Part shown: positions 1 to 8,155 of the stretch, in pieces
Numbering within the stretch: position 1 is the stretch's first letter
How the letters are laid out: the number at the start of each line of letters is the position of its first letter
Notes under the pieces: model-generated
Databases searched by the model: none
Told to the model about the DNA's origin: nothing
Seen by the model: the letters and a program-made list of their open reading frames with translations, nothing else
Source: JAEMQF01 sp963850525
GTDB taxonomy: Bacteria; Pseudomonadota; Gammaproteobacteria; Burkholderiales; Burkholderiaceae_C
Assembly (NCBI GenBank): GCA_963850525.1
Contig: CAWKLQ010000004.1
Coordinates: forward strand, 558,001-622,000
Length of the DNA: 64,000 nt
Reading direction: 5' to 3'
Program-made: the position numbers and the translations under genes

Positions 1-1
1 C

Positions 2-310
2 GCCCAGGACGAGGTGTTCGGCCCGGTGCAGGTGCTCATCGCCTTCGACGGCGAAGCGCAGGCGCTGCAAATCGCCAATGGCACGGCATACGGCCTGGTG
101 GCGGGCGTGTGGACGCGCGACGGCGGACGCCAGATGCGCATGGCACGTGCGCTCAAGTGCGGCCAGGTCTTCATCAACAACTACGGCGCCGGCGGTGGCG
201 TCGAGCTGCCGTTTGGCGGCGTCAAGCATTCAGGCCACGGCCGCGAAAAGGGCTTCGAAGCGCTCTACGGCTTTTCGGTGCTCAAGACCGTGGCGATCTA
301 TCACGGCTGA
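2..310 (+). CDS. Aldehyde dehydrogenase, C-terminal fragment (gene enters from left edge)
   Basis: This is the last 102 codons of an NAD(P)-dependent aldehyde dehydrogenase; the catalytic Cys and Glu lie outside the window. The frame is open from base 2 and begins AQDEVFGPV, the ALDH motif just after the active site. Further on it has NYGAGGGVELPFGGVKHSG and GREKG, the usual C-terminal substrate-channel and oligomerisation segment. The substrate cannot be told from this piece. An SDR oxidoreductase starts 16 bp downstream on the same strand, so the two probably share a transcript and a small-molecule degradation pathway. Confidence 0.88.
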   Translation, partial: AQDEVFGPVQVLIAFDGEAQALQIANGTAYGLVAGVWTRDGGRQMRMARALKCGQVFINNYGAGGGVELPFGGVKHSGHGREKGFEALYGFSVLKTVAIYHG

Positions 311-326
311 CACGGAGACAGTGACC

Positions 327-1073
327 ATGAGATTGGCGGGCAAGGTAGCGATCGTGACGGGCGCGGGCTCGGGCTTCGGCGAAGGCATCGCGGCGAAATT
401 CGTTCGCGAAGGCGCGAAGGTGCTGATTGCCGACCGCGACGCCGCTGGCGGCGAACGCGTCGCCAGGCTGCTGGGTGCGAATGCGCGCAGCGTCTGCGTC
501 GACGTCGCCAACGCGGCCGACGTGAAGACCATGATGGACGCGGCGCAGCAGCACTTCGGCGGCTTGCACATCCTCGTCAACAACGCCGGCGTCGGCCACG
601 TGCCGCAGCCGATGGAAGAGCTTCCTGAGGAACAGTTCGACCGCATCTTTGCCGTCAACATGAAGGCGATTTACCTCGCGATGCGCGAAGTCGTGCCGCG
701 CTTCAAGGCGCAAAAGTCGGGCGTGATCCTGAACATCGCGAGCACGGCAGGCGTCAGCCCGCGGCCGCGCCTGACCTGGTACAACGCAAGCAAGGGCTGG
801 GTCATCACCGCGACGCGCTCCAGCGCTGTCGAGCTCGCGCCGTTTGGCATTCGCGTCGTCGCGCTCAATCCGGTGGCCGGCGAGACGCCGCTGCTGAAGA
901 CCTTCATGGGCGAAGACACGCCGCAAATGCGCGCCAAATTTCTCGCGACGATTCCGCTCGGGCGCTTTTCCACCCCCGAAGACCTGGGCAACGCCGCGTG
1001 TTATCTGTGCTCCGACGAAGCGAGCATGATCACCGGCGTGGCCATGGAAGTGGACGGCGGGCGCTGCATCTGA
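327..1073 (+). CDS. SDR family NAD(P)-dependent oxidoreductase (FabG-like)
   Basis: This 248-residue classical short-chain dehydrogenase/reductase is cytosolic. It shows the cofactor motif TGAGSGFG near residue 12, the NNAG motif (LVNNAGVGH), the catalytic Ser in NIASTAG and the YxxxK pair in WYNASKGW. The acidic residue after strand 2 (LIADRD) suggests NAD(H) preference. The frame is open further upstream, but ATG 327 begins exactly at the family's usual N-terminus (MRLAGKVAIVTG), so it was chosen. It follows an aldehyde dehydrogenase by 16 bp, so a role oxidising an alcohol or hydroxy-acid in the same pathway is likely. The substrate is unknown. Confidence 0.9.
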   Translation: MRLAGKVAIVTGAGSGFGEGIAAKFVREGAKVLIADRDAAGGERVARLLGANARSVCVDVANAADVKTMMDAAQQHFGGLHILVNNAGVGHVPQPMEELPEEQFDRIFAVNMKAIYLAMREVVPRFKAQKSGVILNIASTAGVSPRPRLTWYNASKGWVITATRSSAVELAPFGIRVVALNPVAGETPLLKTFMGEDTPQMRAKFLATIPLGRFSTPEDLGNAACYLCSDEASMITGVAMEVDGGRCI

Positions 1074-1126
1074 TCGATGCATGGTTCGCCGGGAATGCGG
1101 TGTCGCTTGTCGAGGTGAACGAGTCC

Positions 1127-1384
1127 ATGAACGAACCCGACACGCGCGCCATTCTCGACACGCTGCGCGAGATTCGCGACGGTCAGCGCGAAATGCTCGC
1201 GCTGCTGGCGGCGCAGCATGCGCGCGCCGAAGAACAGGTCCAGAAGTCGCGCGAGAGCGTCGCCGAATCGGTGGCCCTGCAAAAGCTCGCGTTGCAACGC
1301 CAACGTACTGTGACGTGGCTGGCCCTGCCGGCGATCCTGATGTGCATCGCCGCGATCGCCTACCTCGTGCTGCGCTATTTCTGA
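1127..1384 (+). CDS. Small single-pass membrane protein with N-terminal coiled coil
   Basis: This is an 85-residue protein of unknown function. Residues 1 to about 60 are charged and heptad-like (TLREIRDGQREMLALLAAQHARAEEQ), which predicts a helix or coiled coil. The last 25 residues form one hydrophobic span (TWLALPAILMCIAAIAYLVL) ending in RYF, so it is probably a C-terminally anchored inner-membrane protein. A GAGGTG-like ribosome site precedes ATG 1127. It starts 53 bp after the SDR stop and may be cotranscribed. Small proteins of this shape are common and unassigned, and I do not propose a function. Confidence 0.6.
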   Translation: MNEPDTRAILDTLREIRDGQREMLALLAAQHARAEEQVQKSRESVAESVALQKLALQRQRTVTWLALPAILMCIAAIAYLVLRYF

Positions 1385-1391
1385 GCCGCCT

Positions 1392-3143
1392 TCAGCGATC
1401 GCGCACGATGCGTTCGCTGTTCAGTCCGTCCGACAAGCCGAATTCGAATTGCCCCCCGGGCGGCAACCCCGCCAGCGGCAGGCTCGCGCTGCCGCCTTCG
1501 AGTTCGAGGGCGAGCACGCTGCGCTTCACGCCGAGGTGCGTGACCGCCAGATAGGGGTAGCGCGCCGCGTCCCAGGTCACTTGCAGCAGACCCGCCTGTT
1601 CGCTCATCTGCAGTGCCACGCCGGGGGTTGCGCCGGTGGCGGCGAGGGCGTGCTTGCGCAATTCCTTGGCGGTCAGCACCTGGGCGCCCAGCAGGACTTC
1701 GAGTTTCGCGATGGCGCCGGGGTGCGGGATCGTGAAGCCGAAGCGCTGCTGCTCTGGCAGGTGATCGATTTCCCTGGCGTCGAAGCGATATTCGACGATG
1801 CCGCCTTGCTGGGTGGTGATGCGCAGCAGGTACGGCCCGCCGGCGTCGGGCCAGCGCGGGTTGCCGTGCAGCGGCTTGAGCGGTTGCAGCACCGGCACGC
1901 CGGCGTTGATCCGGCCGCTCACCATGATCAGTTCCTGGGCAACGTCCAGGCTGGCCTGGGGATCGGTTGCGCTCAACGCCCGATCGGCGGGCGTCAGGTA
2001 GCCCTGGATCTTGCGGTAGTTGTAGTCGGACAACCAATCGCCGCTGCAATAGCTCATCAAGTCGTGCGCACTGGTCGGTGTCGGGTCGATGAAGCGGCGC
2101 ACTTCCGCGTCATAGCCCCAGATGAAACGGTTTCCCGCGCCTAGAAAGGCGTTCGCGTACGGATACTGCGGATCGACTCCGGCCGGCCCGCCGCACGGCG
2201 CGTGTGCCAGGCTCAGGTTGTGGCCGACTTCGTGAGCCATCGTCTCCTTGACGACGAGCGGCTGGCTCGGCATGTCGAAGCCGATCGCTGCGTTGCCCGG
2301 GCGATAGCCAATGCCGGCCAGGCCGAACGTGCGCTTGGGAACGAAGCCGTAGTAATAGGTTCGTGACGAAGCGTTCTCGAGCAGATGCAGGTCGTCGATT
2401 TCATTGAGGATGAGCGAGAAGGCGCTGTTCCATTGCGCGGCGGTCGTCGGCAGCTGCGTGACGGCGCGCGACACGAATGGCGCGTGGTCTTCGCGCGTCA
2501 CCGTCGCCACGGGCATGCGCGCGGTGAGGTAGGCGTCGGGGCGATCCACGATCTGGCCGAGCGTCGAACCGATCTGTATCGGAACCGCGACCAGCCGCAC
2601 CGTCACGCCGCCGCCCACGCGCGGGGCCAACCGGGTCTCGTTTTGCGCTGCGGGCGTCAGGTGCGGCGTCAGGCGCATGCCGGGCTGCACGAGCGCGGCC
2701 GGGATGGTCACTGAATAACTGTCGGCAAAACTGGGCCGCAGTGGCGCACTGGACGGCAGCGCGCCGGTCGGCGCATCCAGCGGCAACTCTTGCAGCAGCA
2801 GCCCGGCGGCGTTTTCGACGCGCAGCGTGCCGGTAGGCCTGATCGACGGATCGGCGCTGCTCGTCACGTTGAACTTGGCGAGCACGGCGCGGTTCGCGAC
2901 GAGCACGAGCCCCGAATCCTGGCTCGGGAACAGCAGCGCCTGACCCAGCTCGACGCTGGCGATCGAATAGCCGCTCGGTCCGGGCGTCGGGGCTGGCGCG
3001 GGCGCCGGCGCCGGCGCAGGGGCAGGCCCGGGGCCAGCGGGAGGCGACTGGGTTTGCGGCGCATTCGTCGGTGTGTCGGACCCACCGCCGCACGCCGACA
3101 CGCCGAGGGCGGCGAGCATCGCAAACGTGAGTTTTGTTTTCAT
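1392..3143 (-). CDS. Secreted lipoprotein zinc metalloprotease (metzincin-like)
   Basis: This 583-residue protein starts with a lipoprotein signal (MKTKLTFAMLAALGVSAC, Cys 18 lipidated) followed by GGGSDT and a Pro-Ala low-complexity linker near residues 30-55, so it should be anchored in the outer membrane. The metzincin zinc site HEVGHNLSLAH is at residues 304-314, with Glu 305 as catalytic base. The Met-turn DLMSYC lies downstream. This suggests an active endopeptidase, distantly like the M66/StcE or M12 groups. The open frame continues upstream, but ATG 3143 is chosen because it begins the signal peptide and has GGAG 6 bases before it. The C-terminal third has no domain I recognise. It is convergent with the small gene at 1127. 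Confidence 0.8.
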   Translation of the reverse strand: MKTKLTFAMLAALGVSACGGGSDTPTNAPQTQSPPAGPGPAPAPAPAPAPAPTPGPSGYSIASVELGQALLFPSQDSGLVLVANRAVLAKFNVTSSADPSIRPTGTLRVENAAGLLLQELPLDAPTGALPSSAPLRPSFADSYSVTIPAALVQPGMRLTPHLTPAAQNETRLAPRVGGGVTVRLVAVPIQIGSTLGQIVDRPDAYLTARMPVATVTREDHAPFVSRAVTQLPTTAAQWNSAFSLILNEIDDLHLLENASSRTYYYGFVPKRTFGLAGIGYRPGNAAIGFDMPSQPLVVKETMAHEVGHNLSLAHAPCGGPAGVDPQYPYANAFLGAGNRFIWGYDAEVRRFIDPTPTSAHDLMSYCSGDWLSDYNYRKIQGYLTPADRALSATDPQASLDVAQELIMVSGRINAGVPVLQPLKPLHGNPRWPDAGGPYLLRITTQQGGIVEYRFDAREIDHLPEQQRFGFTIPHPGAIAKLEVLLGAQVLTAKELRKHALAATGATPGVALQMSEQAGLLQVTWDAARYPYLAVTHLGVKRSVLALELEGGSASLPLAGLPPGGQFEFGLSDGLNSERIVRDR

Positions 3144-3550
3144 GAGAGGCTCCGATCGGACGCGCGCCGCGCAAGCGCCGCCGCGGTCGTACAAGGCAAT
3201 GAGCCCCAACCGTACTTGACACCACCCCTTGCGCACAGCCAGGCCCGGTAACGTCTGTGTCCGCGCCAACAACTCGAATCGGCGCGCGCCGAGCCGTCCC
3301 AAGACGAGGCGCCATGGCGCATTTGTCAAGCGGCGACGGCGCAGCCGGCGTGCGCCGTCTGAGACAACCCGTCACACGGCTGGGCTTTGCCCGATCAGAC
3401 CCGAAGTGGAATGATTCTGCGGAGCGTGCAACAGGTCACGAACCGCTGGGGACCCTGTCGCGCGGCTCCAAGTTGCGGGTCCAGAATGGCGCCCCGCGAC
3501 GCCCGCACTCACGGAGCGCGCCTGCCCTTTGACCCGCTTGGGAGACCCAG
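3144..3550. other. Intergenic region between divergent genes, no gene seen
   Basis: This 407 bp separates the metalloprotease gene (minus) from the DUF1161 gene (plus). It must hold both promoters, but I find no convincing pair. A perfect TTGACA lies at 3216-3221 on the plus strand with no matching -10 at 16-18 bp. Open frames here are short and carry no recognisable protein. A GGGAG ribosome site for the downstream gene is near 3540. Confidence 0.5.
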
Positions 3551-3775
3551 ATGAAGAACTTTGCCCTGATGTGCGTGTTGTCTGCCGCTTGCGGCGTGTC
3601 GCTGGCCCAAGTCAAGCCTTGCGAAGAGCTGAAAGGCGAAATCGCGGCGAAGATGGACGCGAACAAGGTCACCAACTACAGCCTCGACATCGTCGACAAC
3701 GACAAGGTCGGCGACGCCAAGGTGGTCGGCAGCTGCGAAGGCGGCACGAAGAAGATCACTTACACGCGCAAGTAG
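3551..3775 (+). CDS. DUF1161 family small secreted protein
   Basis: This 74-residue periplasmic protein has an N-terminal signal peptide (MKNFALMCVLSAACGVSLAQ). The mature part has the family pattern CEELKGEIAAKMDAN, then NYSLDIV, then VVGSCEGGTKKITYTRK. The two cysteines (CEEL and GSCEGG) probably form a disulphide. The length is typical of DUF1161, whose function is unknown. GGGAG lies 6 bases before the ATG. It is convergent with the lytic transglycosylase gene downstream. Confidence 0.85.
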   Translation: MKNFALMCVLSAACGVSLAQVKPCEELKGEIAAKMDANKVTNYSLDIVDNDKVGDAKVVGSCEGGTKKITYTRK

Positions 3776-3787
3776 TCCGGCGCAAGA

Positions 3788-3811
3788 CCGCCGCGGCGCG
3801 CGCTGCGGCGG
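3788..3811. terminator. GC-rich hairpin between convergent genes
   Basis: CCGCCGC (3788-3794) and GCGGCGG (3805-3811) form a 7-bp perfect stem around a GC-rich loop, in the 67 bp between the DUF1161 and transglycosylase stops. There is no T-run on either side, so this is not a classical intrinsic terminator. A bidirectional transcription-stopping or RNA-stabilising role is an inference. Confidence 0.3.
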
Positions 3812-3842
3812 GTGTGTGCCGACTCCGGCGCAGCGCGGTGTT

Positions 3843-4574
3843 TCAGGTGGGCTTGCAGACCGCGCTGTTTGCGCAGCGCATGTAGGCCAGCACCTTGGGG
3901 ACGTAGGCCATCGTCTCCGGGTATTCGGGAATGCGGTTTCCCGCGCGCATCACGGCGCCGTGGCCGGCGTTGTACGCGGCAAGCGCGAGTTCCATGTCAT
4001 TGCCGAAGAGCTTCAACAAGAACTTGAGGTAGTTTGCGCCTGCCAGCACGTTGTCGCGTGGGTTGTAGGGGTCGGGTGCGCCAAAACGCAGGGCGGTATC
4101 GGGCATGAGCTGCATCAGGCCTACCGCGCCGCGCGGCGATAGCGCTCCCGTGTTGTAGCGCGACTCGGTGGCGATCACGGCGTGCAGCAGCGCCGGGGCG
4201 ATCTTGACCTCGGCAGCAACTTCGTTGATGAGTCGCCGAACCTCGAGCGGCGCATCGGGCAGCCGCAGAACCGCGTCTTTGCCCAGAATCACCGGGATCC
4301 GCACCGCCGCCGCCGTGAGCCCCGCCGCCGAAGGCGGGGTCGGCGCCGGCGCGTCGCAGGCGCTGTAGGTCGCGAGCCAAGAGTCATCATCTTCGGTGGT
4401 GTCGGCGGTCTCGGCGCTCGCTCGGCCCATCAGGGCAAAGGCACCGGCCTGCACGAAGGCCAGCGTGCCCAGCAGGGCCACCAGCAATCCTGCGCCCACC
4501 AGGAGGATGCGTGGGGTGACGGGCCGGCGCTTGGCGCCGGCTTGAATTCGGTTCGGGAGGTGTGTTGAACTCAT
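3843..4574 (-). CDS. Lytic transglycosylase, SLT domain, membrane-anchored
   Basis: This 243-residue murein lyase cleaves the glycan backbone of peptidoglycan. One membrane span (about residues 22-42) anchors it to the inner membrane with the enzyme in the periplasm. The SLT domain begins near residue 110. The catalytic Glu is E137 in IATESRYN, followed by SPRGAVGLMQLMP, NVLAGANYL and LALAAYNAGHGAV, the standard family 1 motifs. ATG 4574 was chosen because it puts the membrane span near the N-terminus; a GTG at 4709 would add 45 residues with no recognisable feature. It ends at VCKPT with no LysM or other wall-binding domain. Confidence 0.88.
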   Translation of the reverse strand: MSSTHLPNRIQAGAKRRPVTPRILLVGAGLLVALLGTLAFVQAGAFALMGRASAETADTTEDDDSWLATYSACDAPAPTPPSAAGLTAAAVRIPVILGKDAVLRLPDAPLEVRRLINEVAAEVKIAPALLHAVIATESRYNTGALSPRGAVGLMQLMPDTALRFGAPDPYNPRDNVLAGANYLKFLLKLFGNDMELALAAYNAGHGAVMRAGNRIPEYPETMAYVPKVLAYMRCANSAVCKPT

Positions 4575-4750
4575 GCCTGCAGTAGGCCCGCGCCGACCCT
4601 CGGCCGGGAACACCGCGGCTGAGGGGACGTACAGGCTTTGTCGTGCGGGATTGCACGCCAATCGGAAAGACGAAGATGAGGTCTGGCTGAGTCCGTTGGA
4701 AATTGACACTGAAGCGAACGCTCACGTCAGATGTCACTGCGAGGACGGTT

Positions 4751-6829
4751 TCAGGCCTTGAGATAGTGCTCTCGGCATCCCAACCAGCGCGCGACGTGGT
4801 GCTGCGCAATTTGCGGTTCGCAGTCGAGCAGACGGTCGGCGGCCGCACGGGCGAGCTGAAGGAGCTCGGTGTCTTGCGCGACATCGGCGAACCTGAGCAG
4901 GGCCGCACCCGACTGGCGTGCCCCCAGAAACTCGCCGGGACCGCGAATTTCGAGGTCGCGCCGCGCGATCTCGAACCCGTCTTGGGTTTCCAGCATCGCC
5001 TTCAAGCGCGCCTTGCCGGTGTCGGACAAGCCTTCTCCGTAAAGCAGGACGCAAGTGCTGGCGACGCTGCCCCGGCCGATGCGGCCGCGCAACTGGTGCA
5101 ACTGCGACAGGCCGAAGCGCTCGGCGTGCTCGACGACCATCAACGACGCGTTGGGCACGTCCACGCCGACTTCGATCACCGTGGTCGCCACCAGCACCGC
5201 GATCCTCCCCGCCGCGAACAGCGCCATCGTCTGCGCCTTCTGCGCGGCAGGCATGCGCCCGTGCAGCAGCCCCACGGTTTGGCCGGGCAGTGCGCTGCTC
5301 AATAACAGATGGGTTGCCGTCGCGTTCTGCAAATCCAGCGTCTCCGATTCCTCGACGAGCGGGCAGACCCAATAGGTTTGCCGCCCCAAAGCGGCCTGAT
5401 CGCGAATCCGCGCGATCACGTCGTCGCGTCGGGTGTGCGCGAACAGCCTTGTCTGCACCGGCAGGCGGCCGGGTGGCAGCGCGTCGATCGTGCTGATGTC
5501 CAGGTCGGCGAACAGCGTCATCGCCAGGGTGCGCGGGATGGGCGTCGCGCTCATCATCAAGGTGTGCGGCTCCAGGTCTTGCGCCGCCAGTTTGGCGCGC
5601 AGCGCGAGGCGCTGCTGCACACCAAAGCGGTGTTGCTCGTCGATGATCGCCAGCCCCAGCCGCGCGAACTCGACCTGGTCCTGAATGACGGCGTGCGTGC
5701 CCACCACCAGGGCGGCCTCCCCGGAGGCGACGCGCGCCAGCATCGCGTCGCGCGCCTTGCCTTTGCGGCTGCCCGTGAGCCACGCCACGCCCACGCCCAG
5801 CGGCGTCAGCCAGCCGACGAGCTTGCGCAAGTGCTGTTCGGCGAGGATCTCGGTGGGCGCCATGAGCGCGCATTGCCAGCCCGATTGAATCGCGCTCGCC
5901 GCGGCCAACGCCGCAACCACGGTCTTGCCCGACCCAACGTCGCCTTGCAGCAGGCGATGCATCGGCACGTCGCGCTGCAGGTCCTGGCCGATTTCGCCGA
6001 GCACGCGTTGCTGCGCCGCGGTCAGCCCGAACGGCAGCGCGGCGAGCAGCCGCGCCGGCAGTGCCTGGGGCCCCGCACCCGGCGCAAATGCCGGCGCGTG
6101 CTGGCGCGCCCGCTCGCGTTTGGCTTGCAATTGCGACAGTTGCTGCGCCAGCAATTCGTCGAACTTGAGGCGTTGCCACGCCGGGTGGTTGTGGTCTTGC
6201 AGTATCGAAAGCGGGGTCTGCGGATCGGGGTGATGCAAGAAGTTCAGCGCATCGCGAAGCGGCATGAGGCGCGCTGGCGCAACACCTGGGGGCAGCAGTT
6301 CGCTGAGGTCGGCACGCGCCAGCGCCGACGTCACGACTTTGCGCAAGTAGGCTTGCGGCAGTTGCGCGCTGCTGGGGTAGACGGGCGTCAGCGCACGCGG
6401 CAAGGGCGTGTCGGCGTCAACCCGCTTCACGCTGGGGTGCACCATCTCCAGGCCGAACAGGCCGCCCCGCGCTTCGCCGCGCACGCGCACACGCTGGCCC
6501 ACCGCGAGCGATTTTTGCGTCGATGCGTAGAAGTGCAGAAAACGCAGCACCAGGTCGTCACTGCCGTCGTGGATGCGCACGATGAGCTGGCGCCGCGCGC
6601 GCACCTGGATCTGGTTGTCGCGCACCACGCCTTCGACTTGCGCGACGCTGCCGTCGTGCAGCTCGCCGATCGGCGTGACGCGGGTTTCGTCTTCGTAGCG
6701 CAGCGGCAAGTGCAACGCCAGGTCGATGTCACGCAACAGACCGAGTTTTTCGAGGGCGCGCTGCGGCGCCGATTTGGCGCGGGGCGTGGCCTCAGGAGTG
6801 CGAGCGGCGCGAACGGCGCGAGGGGACAT
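4751..6829 (-). CDS. recG: ATP-dependent DNA helicase RecG
   Basis: RecG remodels stalled replication forks and branch-migrates Holliday junctions. The 692 residues match the family length. The N-terminal wedge (OB) domain covers about residues 50-130. The helicase core has Walker A GDVGSGKT (296-303), the RecG-type box DEQH (397-400) followed by RFGVQQR, motif III MSATPIPRTLAMT, and the C-terminal GRIGRG and LLYGE segment. ATG 6829 was chosen over a GTG at 6871 because the conserved N-terminus follows it and the GTG would overlap the queA leader. It is divergent from queA, with 59 bp between start codons that must contain both promoters. Confidence 0.97.
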   Translation of the reverse strand: MSPRAVRAARTPEATPRAKSAPQRALEKLGLLRDIDLALHLPLRYEDETRVTPIGELHDGSVAQVEGVVRDNQIQVRARRQLIVRIHDGSDDLVLRFLHFYASTQKSLAVGQRVRVRGEARGGLFGLEMVHPSVKRVDADTPLPRALTPVYPSSAQLPQAYLRKVVTSALARADLSELLPPGVAPARLMPLRDALNFLHHPDPQTPLSILQDHNHPAWQRLKFDELLAQQLSQLQAKRERARQHAPAFAPGAGPQALPARLLAALPFGLTAAQQRVLGEIGQDLQRDVPMHRLLQGDVGSGKTVVAALAAASAIQSGWQCALMAPTEILAEQHLRKLVGWLTPLGVGVAWLTGSRKGKARDAMLARVASGEAALVVGTHAVIQDQVEFARLGLAIIDEQHRFGVQQRLALRAKLAAQDLEPHTLMMSATPIPRTLAMTLFADLDISTIDALPPGRLPVQTRLFAHTRRDDVIARIRDQAALGRQTYWVCPLVEESETLDLQNATATHLLLSSALPGQTVGLLHGRMPAAQKAQTMALFAAGRIAVLVATTVIEVGVDVPNASLMVVEHAERFGLSQLHQLRGRIGRGSVASTCVLLYGEGLSDTGKARLKAMLETQDGFEIARRDLEIRGPGEFLGARQSGAALLRFADVAQDTELLQLARAAADRLLDCEPQIAQHHVARWLGCREHYLKA

Positions 6830-6888
6830 GGGAGAATTCTGCCCTGCACGCGCGCTTGCCCTGCGGTCCACAGCCAGGCGCCAGCGCC

Positions 6889-7929
6889 ATGACCCCGCCC
6901 TTCACCCTCGATGACTTCGACTTCGCCCTGCCGCCCGAGCTGATCGCCCAGCAGCCGGCAGCCGAGCGCAGCGCCTCGAAGCTGCTCGATGCACGCGGGC
7001 CCGCGCCGCTGGATCGGGTGTTTCGCGAGCTTCCGGAGCTGCTGCGCAAGGGCGATCTGCTGGTGTTCAACGACACCCGCGTCATCAAGGCGCGACTGCT
7101 CGGCCACAAGGCCAGCGGAGGCGCGGTGGAGGCGCTGGTCGAGCGGGTCTTGCCGCACAACGAGGTATGGGCCCACGTGCGCGCGAGCAAAGCGCCACGC
7201 CCCGGCAGCCGCTTGCGTTTCGCCGATGCCTTCGACGCCGAAGTGGTGGCCCGCGACCCGGACGAAACGCTTTACCGGCTGCGCTTTCCCGAAGACCCGC
7301 TGATGCTTCTGGAGCGCCATGGCCAAGTGCCCTTGCCGCCCTATATCCGCCATGCACCGGACGCGCAGGACGAGCAGCGCTATCAGACCGTGTTCGCGAA
7401 GAACCCCGGCGCGGTGGCGGCGCCGACCGCGGCCTTGCATTTCGATGCGCCCTTGCTGCAGACGCTCGCCGACGCCGGCGTCGCGATCACGCAGGTGACG
7501 CTGCACGTGGGCTCGGGAACTTTCCAACCGGTGCGCAGCCGCGACCTCGCCCTGCACCGCATGCACCGCGAGTGGTTCGACGTCGGCGCCGCCGCCGTGC
7601 AGGCCGTGCACGAGGCGCGCCAGCGCGGCGGGCGGGTCGTGGCGGTGGGGACGACGAGTCTGCGCGCCCTCGAGTCGGCTGCGATGGGCGGCGGCTTGCA
7701 GCCGTGCCGCGGCGAAACCGACTTGTTCATTACACCCGGATTCACGTTTCGCATCGTCGATCAACTCATCACCAACTTTCACTTGCCCAAGAGCACGCTG
7801 CTGATGCTCGTCAGCGCGTTCGCGGGGTTCGACGCGATCCGAAACCTCTACGCGCACGCCGTGGCGCAGCGCTATCGGTTTTTCAGTTACGGCGATTCGA
7901 TGCTGCTCGAACGCACCGCGCCACACTGA
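6889..7929 (+). CDS. queA: S-adenosylmethionine:tRNA ribosyltransferase-isomerase QueA
   Basis: QueA transfers and isomerises the ribosyl part of S-adenosylmethionine onto preQ1 in tRNA to give epoxyqueuosine, a late step of queuosine synthesis. The 346 residues have the normal length and motifs: FDFALPPELIAQQP at the start, DLLVFNDTRVIKARL, LHVGSGTFQPV, TSLRALES and TPGFTFRIVDQLITNFHLPKS in the C-terminal part. ATG 6889 begins MTPPFTLDDF, the expected N-terminus. It belongs with tgt (10689), but a hybrid kinase gene lies between them here. Confidence 0.97.
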   Translation: MTPPFTLDDFDFALPPELIAQQPAAERSASKLLDARGPAPLDRVFRELPELLRKGDLLVFNDTRVIKARLLGHKASGGAVEALVERVLPHNEVWAHVRASKAPRPGSRLRFADAFDAEVVARDPDETLYRLRFPEDPLMLLERHGQVPLPPYIRHAPDAQDEQRYQTVFAKNPGAVAAPTAALHFDAPLLQTLADAGVAITQVTLHVGSGTFQPVRSRDLALHRMHREWFDVGAAAVQAVHEARQRGGRVVAVGTTSLRALESAAMGGGLQPCRGETDLFITPGFTFRIVDQLITNFHLPKSTLLMLVSAFAGFDAIRNLYAHAVAQRYRFFSYGDSMLLERTAPH

Positions 7930-8155
7930 CGCAAGCCGGGCCCTCGCGTATCCAGATGTTGCGCCCGGTCAGCAGCCGTTTCGTCGCGCACGCCATGTCG
8001 CAACCGGACGTGATTCAGGGCACGTTGCGCTGCATCGTCGCAATCGACATCGTGCGGCTGCCGCCTTACAGTCGAGCGAAGCAGCCGCGGATTTGAGCCT
8101 TCGAATCCGTGCCGCGCTGCGATGCTGCCCAACCCGGCGAAGCCTGCGAAGCGAC

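Noticed and set aside
3216..3221. Consensus TTGACA as a promoter for the DUF1161 gene
   Set aside because: There is no -10 hexamer at 16-18 bp; the nearest candidate is about 25 bp away.
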